The translations under genes were made by a program, and so were the position numbers. From the NCBI GenBank assembly GCA_900312665.1, contig ONZQ02000001.1, positions 4,276,346 to 4,340,345 of the forward strand: a stretch of 64,000 nucleotides of DNA. The letters are read 5' to 3'. A model generated the notes under the pieces. It searched no databases and had not been told where the DNA came from. It saw only the letters and a program-made list of their open reading frames with translations. Positions 44,104 through 57,418 of the stretch are shown here, in pieces; the stretch's first letter is position 1, and every line of letters begins with the position of its first letter. The stretch is from Cephalotrichum gorgonifer. Lineage: Eukaryota > Ascomycota > Sordariomycetes > Microascales > Microascaceae.

Positions 44104-47100
44104 CTTGCGCGTCAGAGACGGGGACGGAACAAGGGGTTGGTAGTTTGGTTTAGGTTAGTAAGCCTGGGAAGGTGTCTGTCGAAGAGAATTTCGTGGCAGG
44201 TGCCGATGTGATTCTGCGCCGGTGCGGGCTTGTGGACGGTCGCAGAGCGGTGTCGGAGTCGTCGGAAGAGGAATGCTGACCTGACGTCCTGGGTGAATCT
44301 CATCGGGAGCTCGGAAGTCGTGATTATTTCGTTTGTGCAGGGTTGTAGCTGACGTCAGATGACTAGCTGCGAGAGTAGTGGGGCATGCTAGCTAACAACG
44401 CCAGGCACCAGGCGGCCCAGCCACTAACGTTAAGCTTCCGCCAGGCCAAGCTTCCCTTCCCTGTCACTGTTGTTGGTCCGGAATAGTTTGGGCTAAATCC
44501 AGCTAGTGAGCCTGGAGATGACAACCAGGGCGGCCGACTTCAGTCACCCATCTCTTCTTCACTTATCGTCGTCGCCGCTAGAACTTTTTCTCTCTTCTTT
44601 TTTTTGGCAGTATCCCACGCATGATATCCCGTCGCTTAGCTCGGCGTGGCCCCTGATATAAAATCGATATTATATCTCAAGCCAAGATTATCGCATCCGA
44701 ATAGCGAGCGGGCACCAGCCTAGCCTTCTTCATCCTTTGTCTTTGGCCCCAAGCTTCGCCGGCTGGGAAGAGGTGTGTCTTCGATAGCGGGCGAATGACC
44801 TGTCGGCGGACCTCTGTGAGGTCCAAGTCCTCCCTATCCCTGGAGCTCGAAACCCCTGCAACTCCAGGCACGTCCCATGTGATGGTCGATTTCGCATTGC
44901 ATCCTGGTTCAACTAGCGATCTCTGCCAGGCATTGGCATGCCTTCCCGTCGGGTCGTATGAATCGAGTGTGTCAAGAAAGATTCAATCGAATGGCTTCCA
45001 TCCTTTGCTCCCATATCTAGTTGTCTTCTTGTCCTCTTGTTCACAAGCTTTCGTTAACCAGCCATAGTTTCGAGAGTGCGAACAGCTAGTTGGACGACGT
45101 AGCCCCTCCGGCGTGATGGGCGACAGCGGTAGAGCCCCTGGTTTTGTGGATGATACAGCCCATTTCCATGTCCTGTTCCATCGTCCCTTCACCCATGCCG
45201 GCCGTTTCCCAAGCTGCCTACTCCCAGGAGCCTCCCCCTCGAGACATGGACCCCGCTTCACAAGTGTTGGCGAGGTATAACCATCGGTACCGGGGAGGTA
45301 TGGGGACCTAAGCGTTCCTTGGAAGTGCGGTAGTTGTGAGGTGGGATAGAGAGGCCGGATTCCTTGTCGTTTGATCGAGATAGGGGGAGCGGGGAAGAGA
45401 GAGGCGGGAAGGAGGAGAGGGGGGAGGCCGAGATATTATATCCTAGGCGCAAGTGTAGGCACCGTCCCATCCCGTCTGCTATCTTTGGCGAAGGAAAGAC
45501 TCGGCAGATACTGATTCCAAGTCTAGTCACTGACCCAAGGACTGCCGGAATTGGGGTATATACCTCGCCCAGGTGGGATGATGACGATGCAAGGTTGGTT
45601 CGGTTCTGCAACACATCCTCGACCCCTCCGGAGCCCCTTCAATTTAAACGGGGATTCGCGGCATGCATCCATCACGGACACGGGGTTGATAGCGATCGTC
45701 TGGGGATGTGCGGTCAGGGGTTCCTCGGGACTAGCCACGTTGACAACATGAAGGTGACGAGGCCGGTCAGGGTGATTGCGTACACCATTACCATTTGCCA
45801 AGGTGATTCTGGCACCACTTGACGTTACTCTACACGCTATTTCACAACCAATTGACGTTGTTCGCCTTCACACATGATGGTTGACAGGGAATACTAGCGG
45901 CGACCTAGGGAGATGTTCTGCCATGATGCGGGCGGGCAGAACCCAGAGTTTGGGCCGAAACTGCCCCTTTCCGGCATCAGGTATGGGAACACTCGGGTAT
46001 AATCTTGAGGGTTATCCCCGAGTCGTTGGTTTGTCTCCAATCGCCGTCCACCTCCCATGGGAAACCATGTCAATTGAAGAGAAGATGTTTACCCCCCCCC
46101 CTCAAGATGCGGGACGCAGTCCGCTGGGGAAGCGCGAGGCCTAAAGCTTACACTTATATTGCTCGCAGTGCTTAGATCGCGGGACACCCCGTATGCATGG
46201 AAGCAAGAACGTCAGGCTTCTTTTTAGCCGAGATGCTCGGTTCGGCCTCCGGACTCACTCCTAAAGAGCTATGGAGGAACTCGAAGGCCAGGCAGAGGGC
46301 GCCTCCGAATGATTAACATGGTAGTTCTCGTTCGCCTTGAATTCATTGTAAGTAGGTACTACAGGATCCTCAGACCATTTACCATGGTGGCTTCCAATAT
46401 TGTATCCTAGGAAGTCGAGAAATCTCGGATAGATCCCAAGACATGGATATCACCCTGGAAGAATTACACGTCGTTGTATCTCTGCTTGGTCCCAGCAGGC
46501 CGGCTCGGGGCGGCTACCGTACGACTTTGTTCTTAGGTCTTCCGGGGTAGAGCGCGATGTGTCGAATCTCACGAACGGAGCGATCGGGCGAACCCAAAGT
46601 TTGGGAGCTCGGCCATCTTCTCCTCGTAGGCGGTTAGCCTCCACTATCGAACAGCTCAAGTGCCGCAACACACTATCAAGTGACGGGGATTGTTGACATC
46701 AATACGCTCCCTAATCCTTGTCTGTTCATATCTGAACTCCGGGACAGTATCCATAGTAGGAGACGGCGGAAAGCCGCTCCTGGGGGTCCACGGCTGCGAT
46801 ACCCATGTATGGAAGAATACGAGCCGCCCCGTTTCCCTCGACTTACCCTCCCGCGGAGGGTGAAATAACTCTCTACCTATTCCTCAACCAAGACCTCCAG
46901 GACACGGTATGGTTCGCGTGTCTCGTATCGAACTTTCCGCCTGAAAGTTAGGCAGCGAGCTCGTCGAAAACTTTCACGCCACATCGTACAATTATCTGCT
47001 CGAGGCCGCATCGCAGTTCACCGCCAAACCTTCTGGGAATTCGCCCAGTCCAAACCGCCTAGTGACCGTTCGAGCACAGCCGGAACTCAGAGTACGCTAT

Positions 47101-47152
47101 TTTCAGACTGTGTGCTCTTATACTGCCCCGGGGGCTTAGTCGGCCCCTTCAC

Positions 47153-47239
47153 GGAGAAGCTGGCTCAAGGCCATTTAGCCACCAGTGACATCCTTCCACA
47201 GAGAAGTCAGCTCAAGGTCGTCTAACAAGCAGTGACATC
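47153..47239. repeat. Diverged tandem duplication, 40-bp units
   Basis: Copies at 47153-47192 and 47200-47239 share GAGAAG, GCTCAAGG and CAGTGACATCC. They differ at 9 of 40 sites by my count, 7 of them transitions. Confidence 0.75.
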
Positions 47240-47436
47240 CATTTGAGGGCTATGCCCCCCCTTGCACCCCACGTTGGCTAGGATACGTACAGAATCGACT
47301 AAATATAGCCACGAGGAAGAAAAGTCCGCGGTTCTCGATTTCCCGCCGATGCTTCTCGCTGGCGCGGTTCTCGAACCACTCCATGTTGTCCAACCACCTC
47401 CAAGTTATGCCCTCGGAGGGGCCAAAGACCTCGTTG

Positions 47437-47470
47437 TGCCCCCCTCCCCCCCTCCCCCCTCCCCCCCCCC
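47437..47470. repeat. C-rich tract with scattered T
   Basis: Low-complexity stretch of C runs of 5-10 bases separated by single T residues; error-prone for sequencing. Confidence 0.9.
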
Positions 47471-50400
47471 ACGAAGCTAATCGTCCCACCTCATTCACCT
47501 CTCACAACCCTGGAAGCTTCGTTCTCCCCCGGGTCCCATGCGTCCCCGTCCACCGTCTAGCCCACCTCTCTGCCCCACCGCACCCTTGTGGCTATAATCT
47601 CCGGCGTCACACATGTATGTCACCGCCCACGACATGAACATGCCTTCCTCTCCCCCCTCTATCCTTGGGATTCGTGCGCAAAAGTCTCTGCGTGCAACAG
47701 CGGCGCGTCCTTCGAGATTAAATTCGAAATGATGACCTTCCTGATGATCGCACAAGTGTATCTTGTGACTAAAATTAGCGGCCGCAGGGAATTCAGCCAC
47801 GCCAATTCACTTCCTATTAGTCGCTTCCCGACGTCATATACCTACCTGCTTGCCTAGATATGAGGCGGCGAAATTCGGGAGGGAGGGGGGAAAGGGAAGA
47901 TCTATAAGCATGTCCTAATTTGGCCCTGTCGGGCTGATCTCGACCGACCCGCATATTACAGAGGCCATGTCACCCCCCGTGGAGGCTGGGAGGCCCAAGT
48001 TCAGTGCATTCAGCTCTTCTTAACGGCGGACGGGAGCGGGAAGTGATGGGATGCCCTGAGTTACGAGGCGCGACGTCGGTCCCGGGCGGGGCACATCTGT
48101 TGCTTCCGACGGCGGTCGACCTCAGGGTGACCGCCCCTTACCCCCTCCCGCCCCCCTTCCCAGCCTAGTTTGTGTACCCATACAGCACCCCTCTACGAGG
48201 ATAGAGGCTGCCTTTGTGCAACACTCTGGCTGAAAAGCGCCATGCGCAAGAACGAAACGTGCACTTTGTACTCCTACCTCTCCCTCCCATCTCCCATATA
48301 CACACCGCGAGAGGGCCTCCTCCCCTCCCCCCGACCTGCAGGGATTATCTGCAGCGGTTCGGGCTTCCTGGTGTGGCCAAGTGATGGTTGGGGGAGGGGC
48401 TAAAGTTACAGATACTCGGGCATCTACTCGAGTTTCGTTTCATCCTCGGTCAACACGAACCAACTACACGTCGCTATTCATCGACCCGAACCGCGGGAGG
48501 CTCGGATGCCAGGGCCCGCCAAAGTAGCCCCCTCTCCCCTTCTCCCTCACCCCACCCTCTCCTTCCCACCCTGGACGACCATGATTCCATGGCATGTAGT
48601 GACTCTTTCGGGGCGATCCTCAAACTGGTCAAAACACAAAGATATGCGAAGCGCGCAGGACCGGGTACGACTCATTGCTGCCCAGGGATCTGCGCCGTCT
48701 ATCTTGCTCGTACTTGTAAAAAGCACGCAATGCACGTCCACGTATTCCGTGCATACCATGGCGCTGCGCTTTTGTCTGACCTCGTGAAAGACCGTTGCCC
48801 GTTCCCGTTCATGGTGGTGGTCCCTTCACACCCCGGAAGCAAGCGGGTGGAAATTAGAAGCTTTTTTTTCTTGCAAATATCGATTTCTCTTTTCGCCTGA
48901 TTAACCGGGTCAAGAGAGGTCAAAGCCCAGACATGTTGCCCGAGACACTCCCCCATAGTCATAGACTTCTTTTCTCTCTCCCAGCCTCCCCTTTACATCA
49001 TTACAGGAACGAGGGGAGTGTGCTCTTCCACCTTCATAGCGTTCGTCGTCCCTGGAAACGCAATGTGTCTAACTTGGGAAAGAAAGGGTTTCGTCTCAAG
49101 TGCGTGTGGTTGCTTTTTTCCACTTCCTATTTCGGCGCATCTTAGCTTTTTGGACCTGATCATCAGCTTCGAGTAGCGCCACGAGGGAAGAACAAGGTCA
49201 AAGCTCGCCGGTTTGAAGACAATGTCTCTGGATCTTGCCCTAAGAGATGGAGACGGGACGATCCAACTTTTCTACTTTTCTTAACCCCTGTTCCCCGCTT
49301 AAGTTGGGGGTCGTTCCTGTGTGGGGGGAGTGATTAGAGAGAGGTATGGGAGGGAGCTTGGGCGGGTTTTCTTTTTTGGCGGTGGCTGGGCTCTGCGACA
49401 TTCACTCACTCGGGAACCACCCGGAGGAGATTCTCCAGGTCGAGCCATACTAGGAAGATAGCGGCGAGGAGAATGGGGTGGGGATGGATCCAAGGGAAAA
49501 GGGGGCGGCGGGGGAAGTGACAGGTGCACGAGGCCCGCTAAGCTCACCGACACATAGCAACGGGCAGCAGATTCTTTCTTTTCTTAGCTGCGCCATGCAT
49601 GACACTTTCTTTCTAAGAATGAGGCTAGGCGACGATACTATGCTCATTACTTTCCTACGTGCGGCTAGAGACTAAGAAAACGCTCGGAAGGTGTTTTCTA
49701 TCGTGTTTAATGCAGTTATTAGGAGCACACGTGGACATACGTACTCTCTCCTGAGACATACTTGCGTAGCGGGGAGAGGATTTTCGTCCTTAGCTCCCCA
49801 CGACGCGAAGATCTCCTCCCGAGGTCTGGTATAACGAGTACTTGGTCGGGTAAGATATATATATAAGGCGCCCCACAACCGGATACATCTTCACCCACGT
49901 AAGCTTATATGCATTCTGAGGTATTCGTGGGTTCACATAAGTTCATATATATTCAGAGGTATAAGTAAGTAAACCGAGGAAGCCTGCAGCTTATGATACC
50001 CAGCAGAACATTACGAAGGTATCGATTTTGGGCAAGGCTCCTGACAAAGACGAGACTACCTACGAGCACCTGCTGTCAGTTTTCCCATACATAGCGCCAC
50101 TTGAACAACTTGGACAATGGCTTAAACCTTGACCTGTACCGTGGTACAAAGACACTTACCGTAGGCAAATTTGATTTGCCTCCGCCAAGGGAAGTGGAAA
50201 TATCTCTTATGAAACGAGAAAGGGGAGCCGTGAGATGTGTACAATGTACGAGCACGGGGTCATCCATCTTCGTACAGCAAAACATGAAACCCCACTTACA
50301 CGCTTGCAGACCAAGGTCGACCCTCCCCCCCCCCTTTTCGGAGCGTTTTCTCGCATACAGGAGGCGGTCAGGAAGTCATACTGGTGCTCTCAAAACGGTC

Positions 50401-50978
50401 TACACGAGAAGCCGAGCCTGCTCTCATACAGGCAAGATATAGAGTAAGGCAGCAACAGTACAAGTACATACTGGCCCGGCCAAGAGCGGTGCTGCAGCTC
50501 CTCGGGTCGATCTTTCCCATTTTCGCGGAAGCCACGGCGACTATTCGCGACGAGGATGAAGAAGAAGGAGTATACTTCACTCCCTTTCCCACCCCCTCTA
50601 TACATCTACCCGTATACCTCTATCCTTGTACACTTGTACTTCTGTCTGTTCTGGAACCCAATGGGACGCCACCTCCATCGTGAAGGACATCACATCACTC
50701 ATCACATCGTGATCCTGCGCGCCGCGGCCAGATGGGCGGCATACGAAGTACGAAGGTACCTGCCAGCGCTATCTGGCATTCGCCGGCTGCCCCCGAACGG
50801 GTAAACTGTCCGCGCTCTGCCCGCCCTCCAGCAACTCTAGGCTTTCATATCGTAGCCACTCGGCTCGGTCGGTGAGTATGTGTGTTCTTCGGGGTGGCAC
50901 AGCCAAGCTGAGGGCCAGCCACTGCCGGTAGGGCTGGGCTGTAGTTGCCATCCAATGACCTCTCTGGAAGCTGACCGT

Positions 50979-50993
50979 CCCCCCCCCCCCCCC
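50979..50993. repeat. C15 homopolymer followed by T run
   Basis: Fifteen consecutive C then five T in non-coding DNA. Confidence 0.95.
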
Positions 50994-53560
50994 TTTTTCT
51001 TTCCTCCCACTTGCCTGAGTGGAGCTTCGCCCTCCTCCTCGCCCCGTTCCCCGCGATAGCTATGATGTGGACGTTTTTCCTTGAACCTTAGTGGACATGA
51101 TACGTGAGGGATGCGGGGCGGGCCCGGTGGAGAAGACGAAAATGCGGATCAATATATCCTTTGCGTCATTCTCCTCCTGTGGTGGGCTGAATACGAGAAA
51201 TCCCGACATTGTCGCGAGGTAGACGCTTTGTCACTTTGTCACATGCGAATACAGATAGGCTCCTGGGTTCTTTATCTCCCTAGCATGGTTGACAATCAGT
51301 CAGGTTTAAGCTTCCACGGAGTAGCACCGGTAAGACGGCAGCGTGCGTGCAGCGAGAACATCTACGCCGGAAAGGAGAAGAAGGGGGGGGCGTAGGGGGC
51401 GTGGGTGGGAGAGATATGTCTTCCTTAGGTAGGCATAGAGAGATGCTAGGGATCCTCGAAGTAAGATTCGAATGATGTTAGAATGGCTCAGAAGATTACC
51501 ACCATGTCCATGTTATGTAGAAGCTACTGATGGATGTTCCAGATTCGACATCGAGCTACTCTCACCTTCTGTCATACTTGCTACTTCCTTTCGCTTACAG
51601 CTCCTAATTACGAGACTCGCAGAGTACCTCGTGCTTTTCTGAGGAACCGGAGGGGGACACACAGCCGTTGGTAGCCCAGTCGTGTCACAACAGTAGCTGC
51701 CGGCACCAGGGGATTCAACTGCCCGAACGAGACTTACACGCTAGAGACAGCCAGTAAAAACACGGCCCACTAATTATCTCCCCGTGCTTATGTGCGCCAC
51801 TACTAGTACCACTTGAAGTGTCAAAGTTATCCGTGGTTAAAATGCAGTTGGATTGGATTGGGGTAAGTGGGAAGGCGTGAGGAAGGTTTCTTACTTACAT
51901 ATTGAGAGAGCTCGAACGAATGCCGTTCGCGACCGGTGTGAAGAAAGAAAAAACACGAAGAAAAGAAAGAAGGGGGGCGCGGGCATAGGCGCAGGCGTGG
52001 GCGTATTTTTAGAAATCTCCAAGAATTTCCTCTCCGCGGCCGCCGTGTGGTCGTCATAAGATTGATTACTGTTATTACTTGTATTACTCGGTCCCGTCGG
52101 TGATATGAAGAAACAAAGTAAAAATTGCCGATGACGCATATAAGCCGTTCTATTGGCCCGGATCCGAAACAAACATCTACGGGACGACGTATCTGTGTCC
52201 CGCATATATTTCTTTTCTCTTCACTGGTGTGACGATTTCCTCCCGTTTTATACGACTAACCACCAGACCAGGGGGATGGGGGCGGCGGGACCGTTTGAAT
52301 CGAATGACGTGAGTCCTTGCCAGGATGTCACTCCAGTTGCTCAACATGGACTAGCGGCGGCACCTTTGACTCGTGGACGGCCGTCTCTCGTGCCGTCTTC
52401 TCCACCCCGCCCGTGCCCCGTGTCCCTTTCCCCGCTCTCAGCTCGGCGCGGCACCAGCTCCGTGAGGAGAGATAGCCCAGGTACTGCCTCTTTCGAATTT
52501 GGCGAAAACGCTACAAAAGAGTGGGGGGAAAATAAGAAATAAATCGATATGGCCCTCGAGCTTGATTCTGCCAAACCGAATAAGAGTAATATTAAAAACC
52601 CTTGATCCAAGGTATATGCCAAGCAAGGACTGCTCCTTACTAAGTTGCCAGGGGTGATCCGAGCTCGAGTCTGAAGCTCCCGCCCGTGTGGGTCCCGCCG
52701 GACCCGGATGTGGGGCGGAAGAACGGTTCTCGGAGATTGGTCCAATAATAGGTTCGAATCGAATTTCGTCATTGCTTTTCTAGCTTTCTTTAGCTTCTAT
52801 TCGCACGACAAAAAGATAAAATTCGAACAGCCATTTTAACGGAAAATGGAGAAGACTGGGGGAGATAGCCTGCTATCGGTCGGCCGTCCTAAAAAAAAAA
52901 TGGCCTGGCGATAAGTGCCTGCGCTTGAGACCAAACCGTGCCGCCCTCACCCCCCGCAACAATCAGTCCAGCCTAGCTTTCTCTGCGCGAATGATACGAG
53001 AAGAGGACATCGAGCTGGGTGGGGGGTAATACCCCCATCTCATTGGTCTTATCGGGGATTTCCAGCGGAAAACCTTGTGGCACCTCGGGTAGTACGATCA
53101 TGGCTCGCGCCCGCTTCTATTCTCGGTCCTTCTGTGCTTATGATGCACTCGTATTACTCGTTTGGGGCACAAGGCTTTTTCGTACAATTATCCTAGTGCT
53201 GAGTGGTTTTAACCTTTCTTACATTCAAGTAGCTTACGGCACGCCACCTCCGTGCCGCCGCTCCCCCTCCCCAGATTTTTGTTACACTTATCAGTAAGAC
53301 TCCGTCCCGCTCAGCGAGTACATGGATGCATAATTTGGGGGCCTACAGGTCGTTCCGTTCCCCGTTCCCCATACTACTTAGTCGCCGACATGACTAGGCC
53401 TTAGTGCCGCGAGAACCGATTCTAAACAAGATACTACTTGGCGTCCGACGCGACGATAAAAGGAAGGCAGCTGGGGGGGTGGTGACACGGCCTGGGAAAA
53501 TCGGATCGTCGGTACGAATATGGGTACGGGTATGAGTGCGAGTGCGAGCTGGAGATTGAC

Positions 53561-53596
53561 GTCCCTACGTACTTGCAATGTCCCTACGTACTTGCA
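53561..53596. repeat. 17-bp direct repeat GTCCCTACGTACTTGCA, two copies
   Basis: Identical copies at 53561-53577 and 53580-53596 (period 19). Each copy contains the ACGTACTTG form of the recurring intergenic motif. Confidence 0.95.
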
Positions 53597-54963
53597 GCAG
53601 TAGACCGCATAGGGACTAACATGATATTTCCCACGGCTGAGTCAGGATGGGAACACATCTTGGCTAAGCAACCGCGCCAAACGTAATTCGAGAGCACCAC
53701 CACGGGGCACTTGGTTGCCTCGGCGAGCGTACCCTGTCTGTATGCTCGTCATGAGCTAGTCTGGAAGAAGCCTTTCGCAACAAGACACACGTGTGGTCTC
53801 GGGCCTCTTTCAATTCCGCATGCGTGGAGCCGAGTGTCTAAGCCCTGAGACTCTGTGTTCTGTACACTATGCCTTGCGTTGCGTTGGTGAGACAGTGCCC
53901 CGAGCAACGAAGTCGGCGAACCCAAGTCTCTGGTAAAGTGGAAGGCAATTCTCAGATTACCAGCAGGAGCTTTATCCCTTTATTATTACCCGCATCCCAC
54001 GTTAAATAAGACATCAGGCAGCCCCAAGCGGGACCAAACCACGAACCGCCCGCCCACAGCTCTTGCAGTCCCTGGGAAAGCAAAGAGTGGTACGCTACCG
54101 GCGCGCCGCCTGCGGCTTGCAGCTTGCATCCTGCGTCCACGCCCCCCCCTTCTTCGTTTCTTTCCCTTTCTCCACACCTACAGTGATTTGATAGGGAGAT
54201 ACTTGGGGGAAGAAGGGGGGGGGGTTCCAACAGCTAATTTTTCCGATGCCGAGAGGTGCATGTATATTACTTGTATTTCGTATTTCGTCTTGTAGCGACG
54301 CCCCCAATGTATATAGGTGATACATGTACGCACCAGAAGGGGACAGGCGACATCACCTGGCTCAATTCCCGTAGGGAAGCCCTTTTCGTTTATCTTAACG
54401 ATGCCAAAGAACCTTTAAAATACGCCGGGGTATTATGAAGGATTTCATTTCCTGGTACATAGGTCTGTGCGAAATGTCTACAAGTACGAGCAGCACGATC
54501 GGAAAGGCATGAGCGCATCCCTAACAAGGGTGACGGAAGATTACTCGCAGCGATGATATCCACTTCCAGCCTTGGATAGTCCCATCCAATAACACGTCTT
54601 TTACCTGTCTTGGGTCTATCTGTGCAGGCTACCCCTTCCCAAAAGGTCTCCCAAGCATATGATCTGCGTCGTCATCTGGGTTGCAGCTTCCTTGACCTCG
54701 GCTGCTGGGAAAATACGGGCCGCAACTTCCTCGGGAGTCATCGCTGGGCAGGAACGAGGGCGGTCAAAGTCTGCGGGTATGTCCAGATACGGCGGGCCTC
54801 AATAGCTCAGGCGCATCCGTGGACAAGGCGCATAACGTCTTCGTTCTCGGAAGGAGCTATCCACGACAGGCAACTACAAGTCTACCGTCGGGTATCCACC
54901 CTAGCAAGCCCCCTCTCATGCTACTGGCGCATCTACGAGGACTGGTAGCTTGACCCCCAACTA

Positions 54964-55001
54964 CCCCCCCCCCCCCCCCCCCTTTTTTCCAACCCCCCCC
55001 C
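54964..55001. repeat. C19-T6-C9 low-complexity tract
   Basis: A run of 19 C, six T and a further nine-C run within 38 bases of non-coding DNA; the true length is uncertain in most assemblies. Confidence 0.95.
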
Positions 55002-57418
55002 TTCCATGTGTTGAAGCAAGCGTCGGCACCGTCGCCCGGCCGCTACTTGGGCCGAAGCTAGCTGATGTCGTACCTATCACCTGTCCTGTCTAGACGGTTA
55101 GGCCTGCCTGCCTTAGAAGTCGTTAATTCCAAAACAAAACAGGCCTTGGGCGAGGCCCCTTCTTACTCGTCCTCGTACATGTCCAAGTATCGAAGCGGCA
55201 CCGCGCGTATGCGCCATCGGATCCACTAACGAGCATGGCCCTCCTTCGCACTTGCTCCAATTGTTGTCCCCTAGCACAGATCACCTAGTGCAAGGAAAAA
55301 CAGTCCTGCCTGCCCTTTATTGGTCCGTATTCCCCGTTTCTCCCCGCCACATCGTGGATCCCTAGCTTGAAGCTGGAAAGTGGCTTCTCAGCTCGCCCCT
55401 CTTCACTTTTTGACGTTCCTGAAATGGCGGTCGACGAGACTGCCCCAGGCATTTGTTTGCTTTTCCTTTCATTTTTTTTCTTGTGCAGGTGGTGAAGGCA
55501 GATGTAGACCAATCGAAGGAACGAACCCACAAAAAAGCACTTTCTACCGCATACGAGTATCTTAGCTGTAGTCAATCTCAGTTTTCCATGAGCGGAAGCC
55601 TAGGTAGGGACCCATTCCACCGCCTTCCAGTATGCAGAAGTACAGGTAAGATGCTTCCAAGCTAGTTCAGACTGGCGCCTGCTTTGTCATTTGAAGCTGC
55701 AGCTCAAAGCTCTGGTAGATACGGGTCTATTTTCACGCCCACTACTGGTACGTTCATATTTCATCATCATCACCTACAAATATACATGATACCTAATACC
55801 AAGATCTCCCACCTGCACACCTATCGGGCCACCCCCCTCCCCACCCCCCAAAACGCACACCCCCCTCCAATCTCATCTCCCATCTCTCATCTCGCCACGC
55901 AGCACCGTCTGAGGGACACAACCGGCATCTGTTTTGGGTTCCTGGGCAAAGAGCACAGACTATCCACATCGCTGGCACACGCTTTCTTAGCTCTGTCCCT
56001 GGGCTACATCATCAAATCACCGCTGGCTCATCCGTCACTCTATTCTATATTGAGAGTAGGCTGTGTCCAGTACGCACTGTCGTCCTCACAAATCGACTCT
56101 CAACGGGCCATCTCTGCCAATTTTCTGCCTATTTCGTGGCCGCCGCAGCTTCTCGGGTGGCGGCTATGCACGAATACATTACTCTATTGAGAGCACCGAG
56201 GATCCGGCGCTTTGACTGCTTGGCTACGAGGGACGACGATCTCGGAACCAGACGGAGACGACCCACTGTTCTTGGCTCCCGGGATACTTGTGCTCACACG
56301 CGTACTCACTCGTATTATGGGTCCCCAGAATATACGGCAGAATCGCAATATCATCGAGCTAAGCTAGTCTGGACGTGCATTGTCCTCTACGTGCCAAGGC
56401 AATAGGCCCACTCGCCGGTGCCTGCCGTACAAGCCCGTGCCTCGATGGACCCTGTTTGAGGGCGTACCCCTGCCTGTCCCCTCGTCCTTATACATGGCTG
56501 CGTTACTTGACGCAGTGTACTGACCATCGGGGCGTGTAGCTCGCGGCTGAGCGTCCCCCCCCAAAACAAAGAAGCCACTGGCTCTGTGGCAGTCTGCTCG
56601 CCGTGGCTTCTCTGGTGTCTTAAATTGGTTCGTCTTCTGACCGTATCATTGCTCACACCATCACATCTTGCCACGAACACCGCCTCGGTCCCGGCTCGTA
56701 GACCCCTTCGTCGCGTCCTATCGGCTGTCCCATCCCGGTCCCACACCCCGAGTGTGCCGGAAATATGTACTCAGATACGTACACGACGATGGAGACCGCC
56801 ACCAAGGCGGGTCACAAAGGCTCGAGCTTGCTAAGTTCGTGGGTTTCCACTCTCCACACTTCTTGCTTTCTAGACAGGTCCATGCCCCCCCCCCGCCCCT
56901 CGTTTTCGTATATACATCTATTCCTCCTCCTCCCCATATGTTCCAACTTATAAGATAACGCTCTTATACCCTTTTTCTACTTGTATTATACGTGGGCGGA
57001 ACATTGGGAGAGCTTAATGCAAGCCATATCCCCGCGGCCCCCGAATCTATTGCTCCCGACGCTGCGTGTAATTGAAAAAGTATCTTTTCTTTGTTTTTTC
57101 TCGTTTACCATTTCTCGTTTCTCAGGGTTCTTTTCTTTACTTCTCTCTCCAGTCATCTCCTTCGATACCAAATTCAGCGTCGTCTTTCTTCTTTCGTCCA
57201 CACGCACATTCGCCCGTCCTCTCAAGTCGAAAGACCAACACCCGACATCACCGACCGTCCGACGACCACACACCCCATTCACTCCGCCCTGCCTTTCCAA
57301 GTTGGAAGCGATCATACCTTTTCTTGGGCCAGAAAACGAATATTACCCCCCGCCTCGGAATTAGAGGCATCGTTAGACCTTCAACGAGCTCCGATACTCA
57401 CCCGCATACAATCACACC

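Larger units (their letters stand above)
44104..57418. other. 13.3-kb region without supportable genes
   Basis: No conserved protein, RNA gene or intact mobile element is recognised on either strand. Open frames are short (under about 170 codons) and random-looking. The sequence is not strongly AT-rich, so this is not a classic fully RIP-mutated block. It contains long C or C/T homopolymer tracts, a diverged 40-bp tandem duplication (47153-47239), a 17-bp direct repeat (53561-53596), and many copies of the TACTTGTA/TACTCGTA-type motif (for example near 48711, 50458, 52080, 54479, 56975). The last kilobase before 57419 probably includes the promoter of the transcription factor gene. Confidence 0.6.

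Noticed and set aside
46680..46868. Possible reverse-transcriptase-like segment (NTLPNPCLFISELRDSI)
   Set aside because: It loosely resembles the RYPLPLISELLDRL region of Gypsy elements, but the following residues do not match, there is no catalytic YxDD motif, no LTR and no neighbouring integrase or RNase H. Chance similarity is more likely.
48388..48900. 170-codon open frame in the gene-poor block
   Set aside because: Random-looking composition, no domain, and no supporting splice or start context.
52750..52775. GGTTCGAATCGAA resembling a tRNA B-box
   Set aside because: No matching A-box, anticodon arm or acceptor stem can be folded around it.
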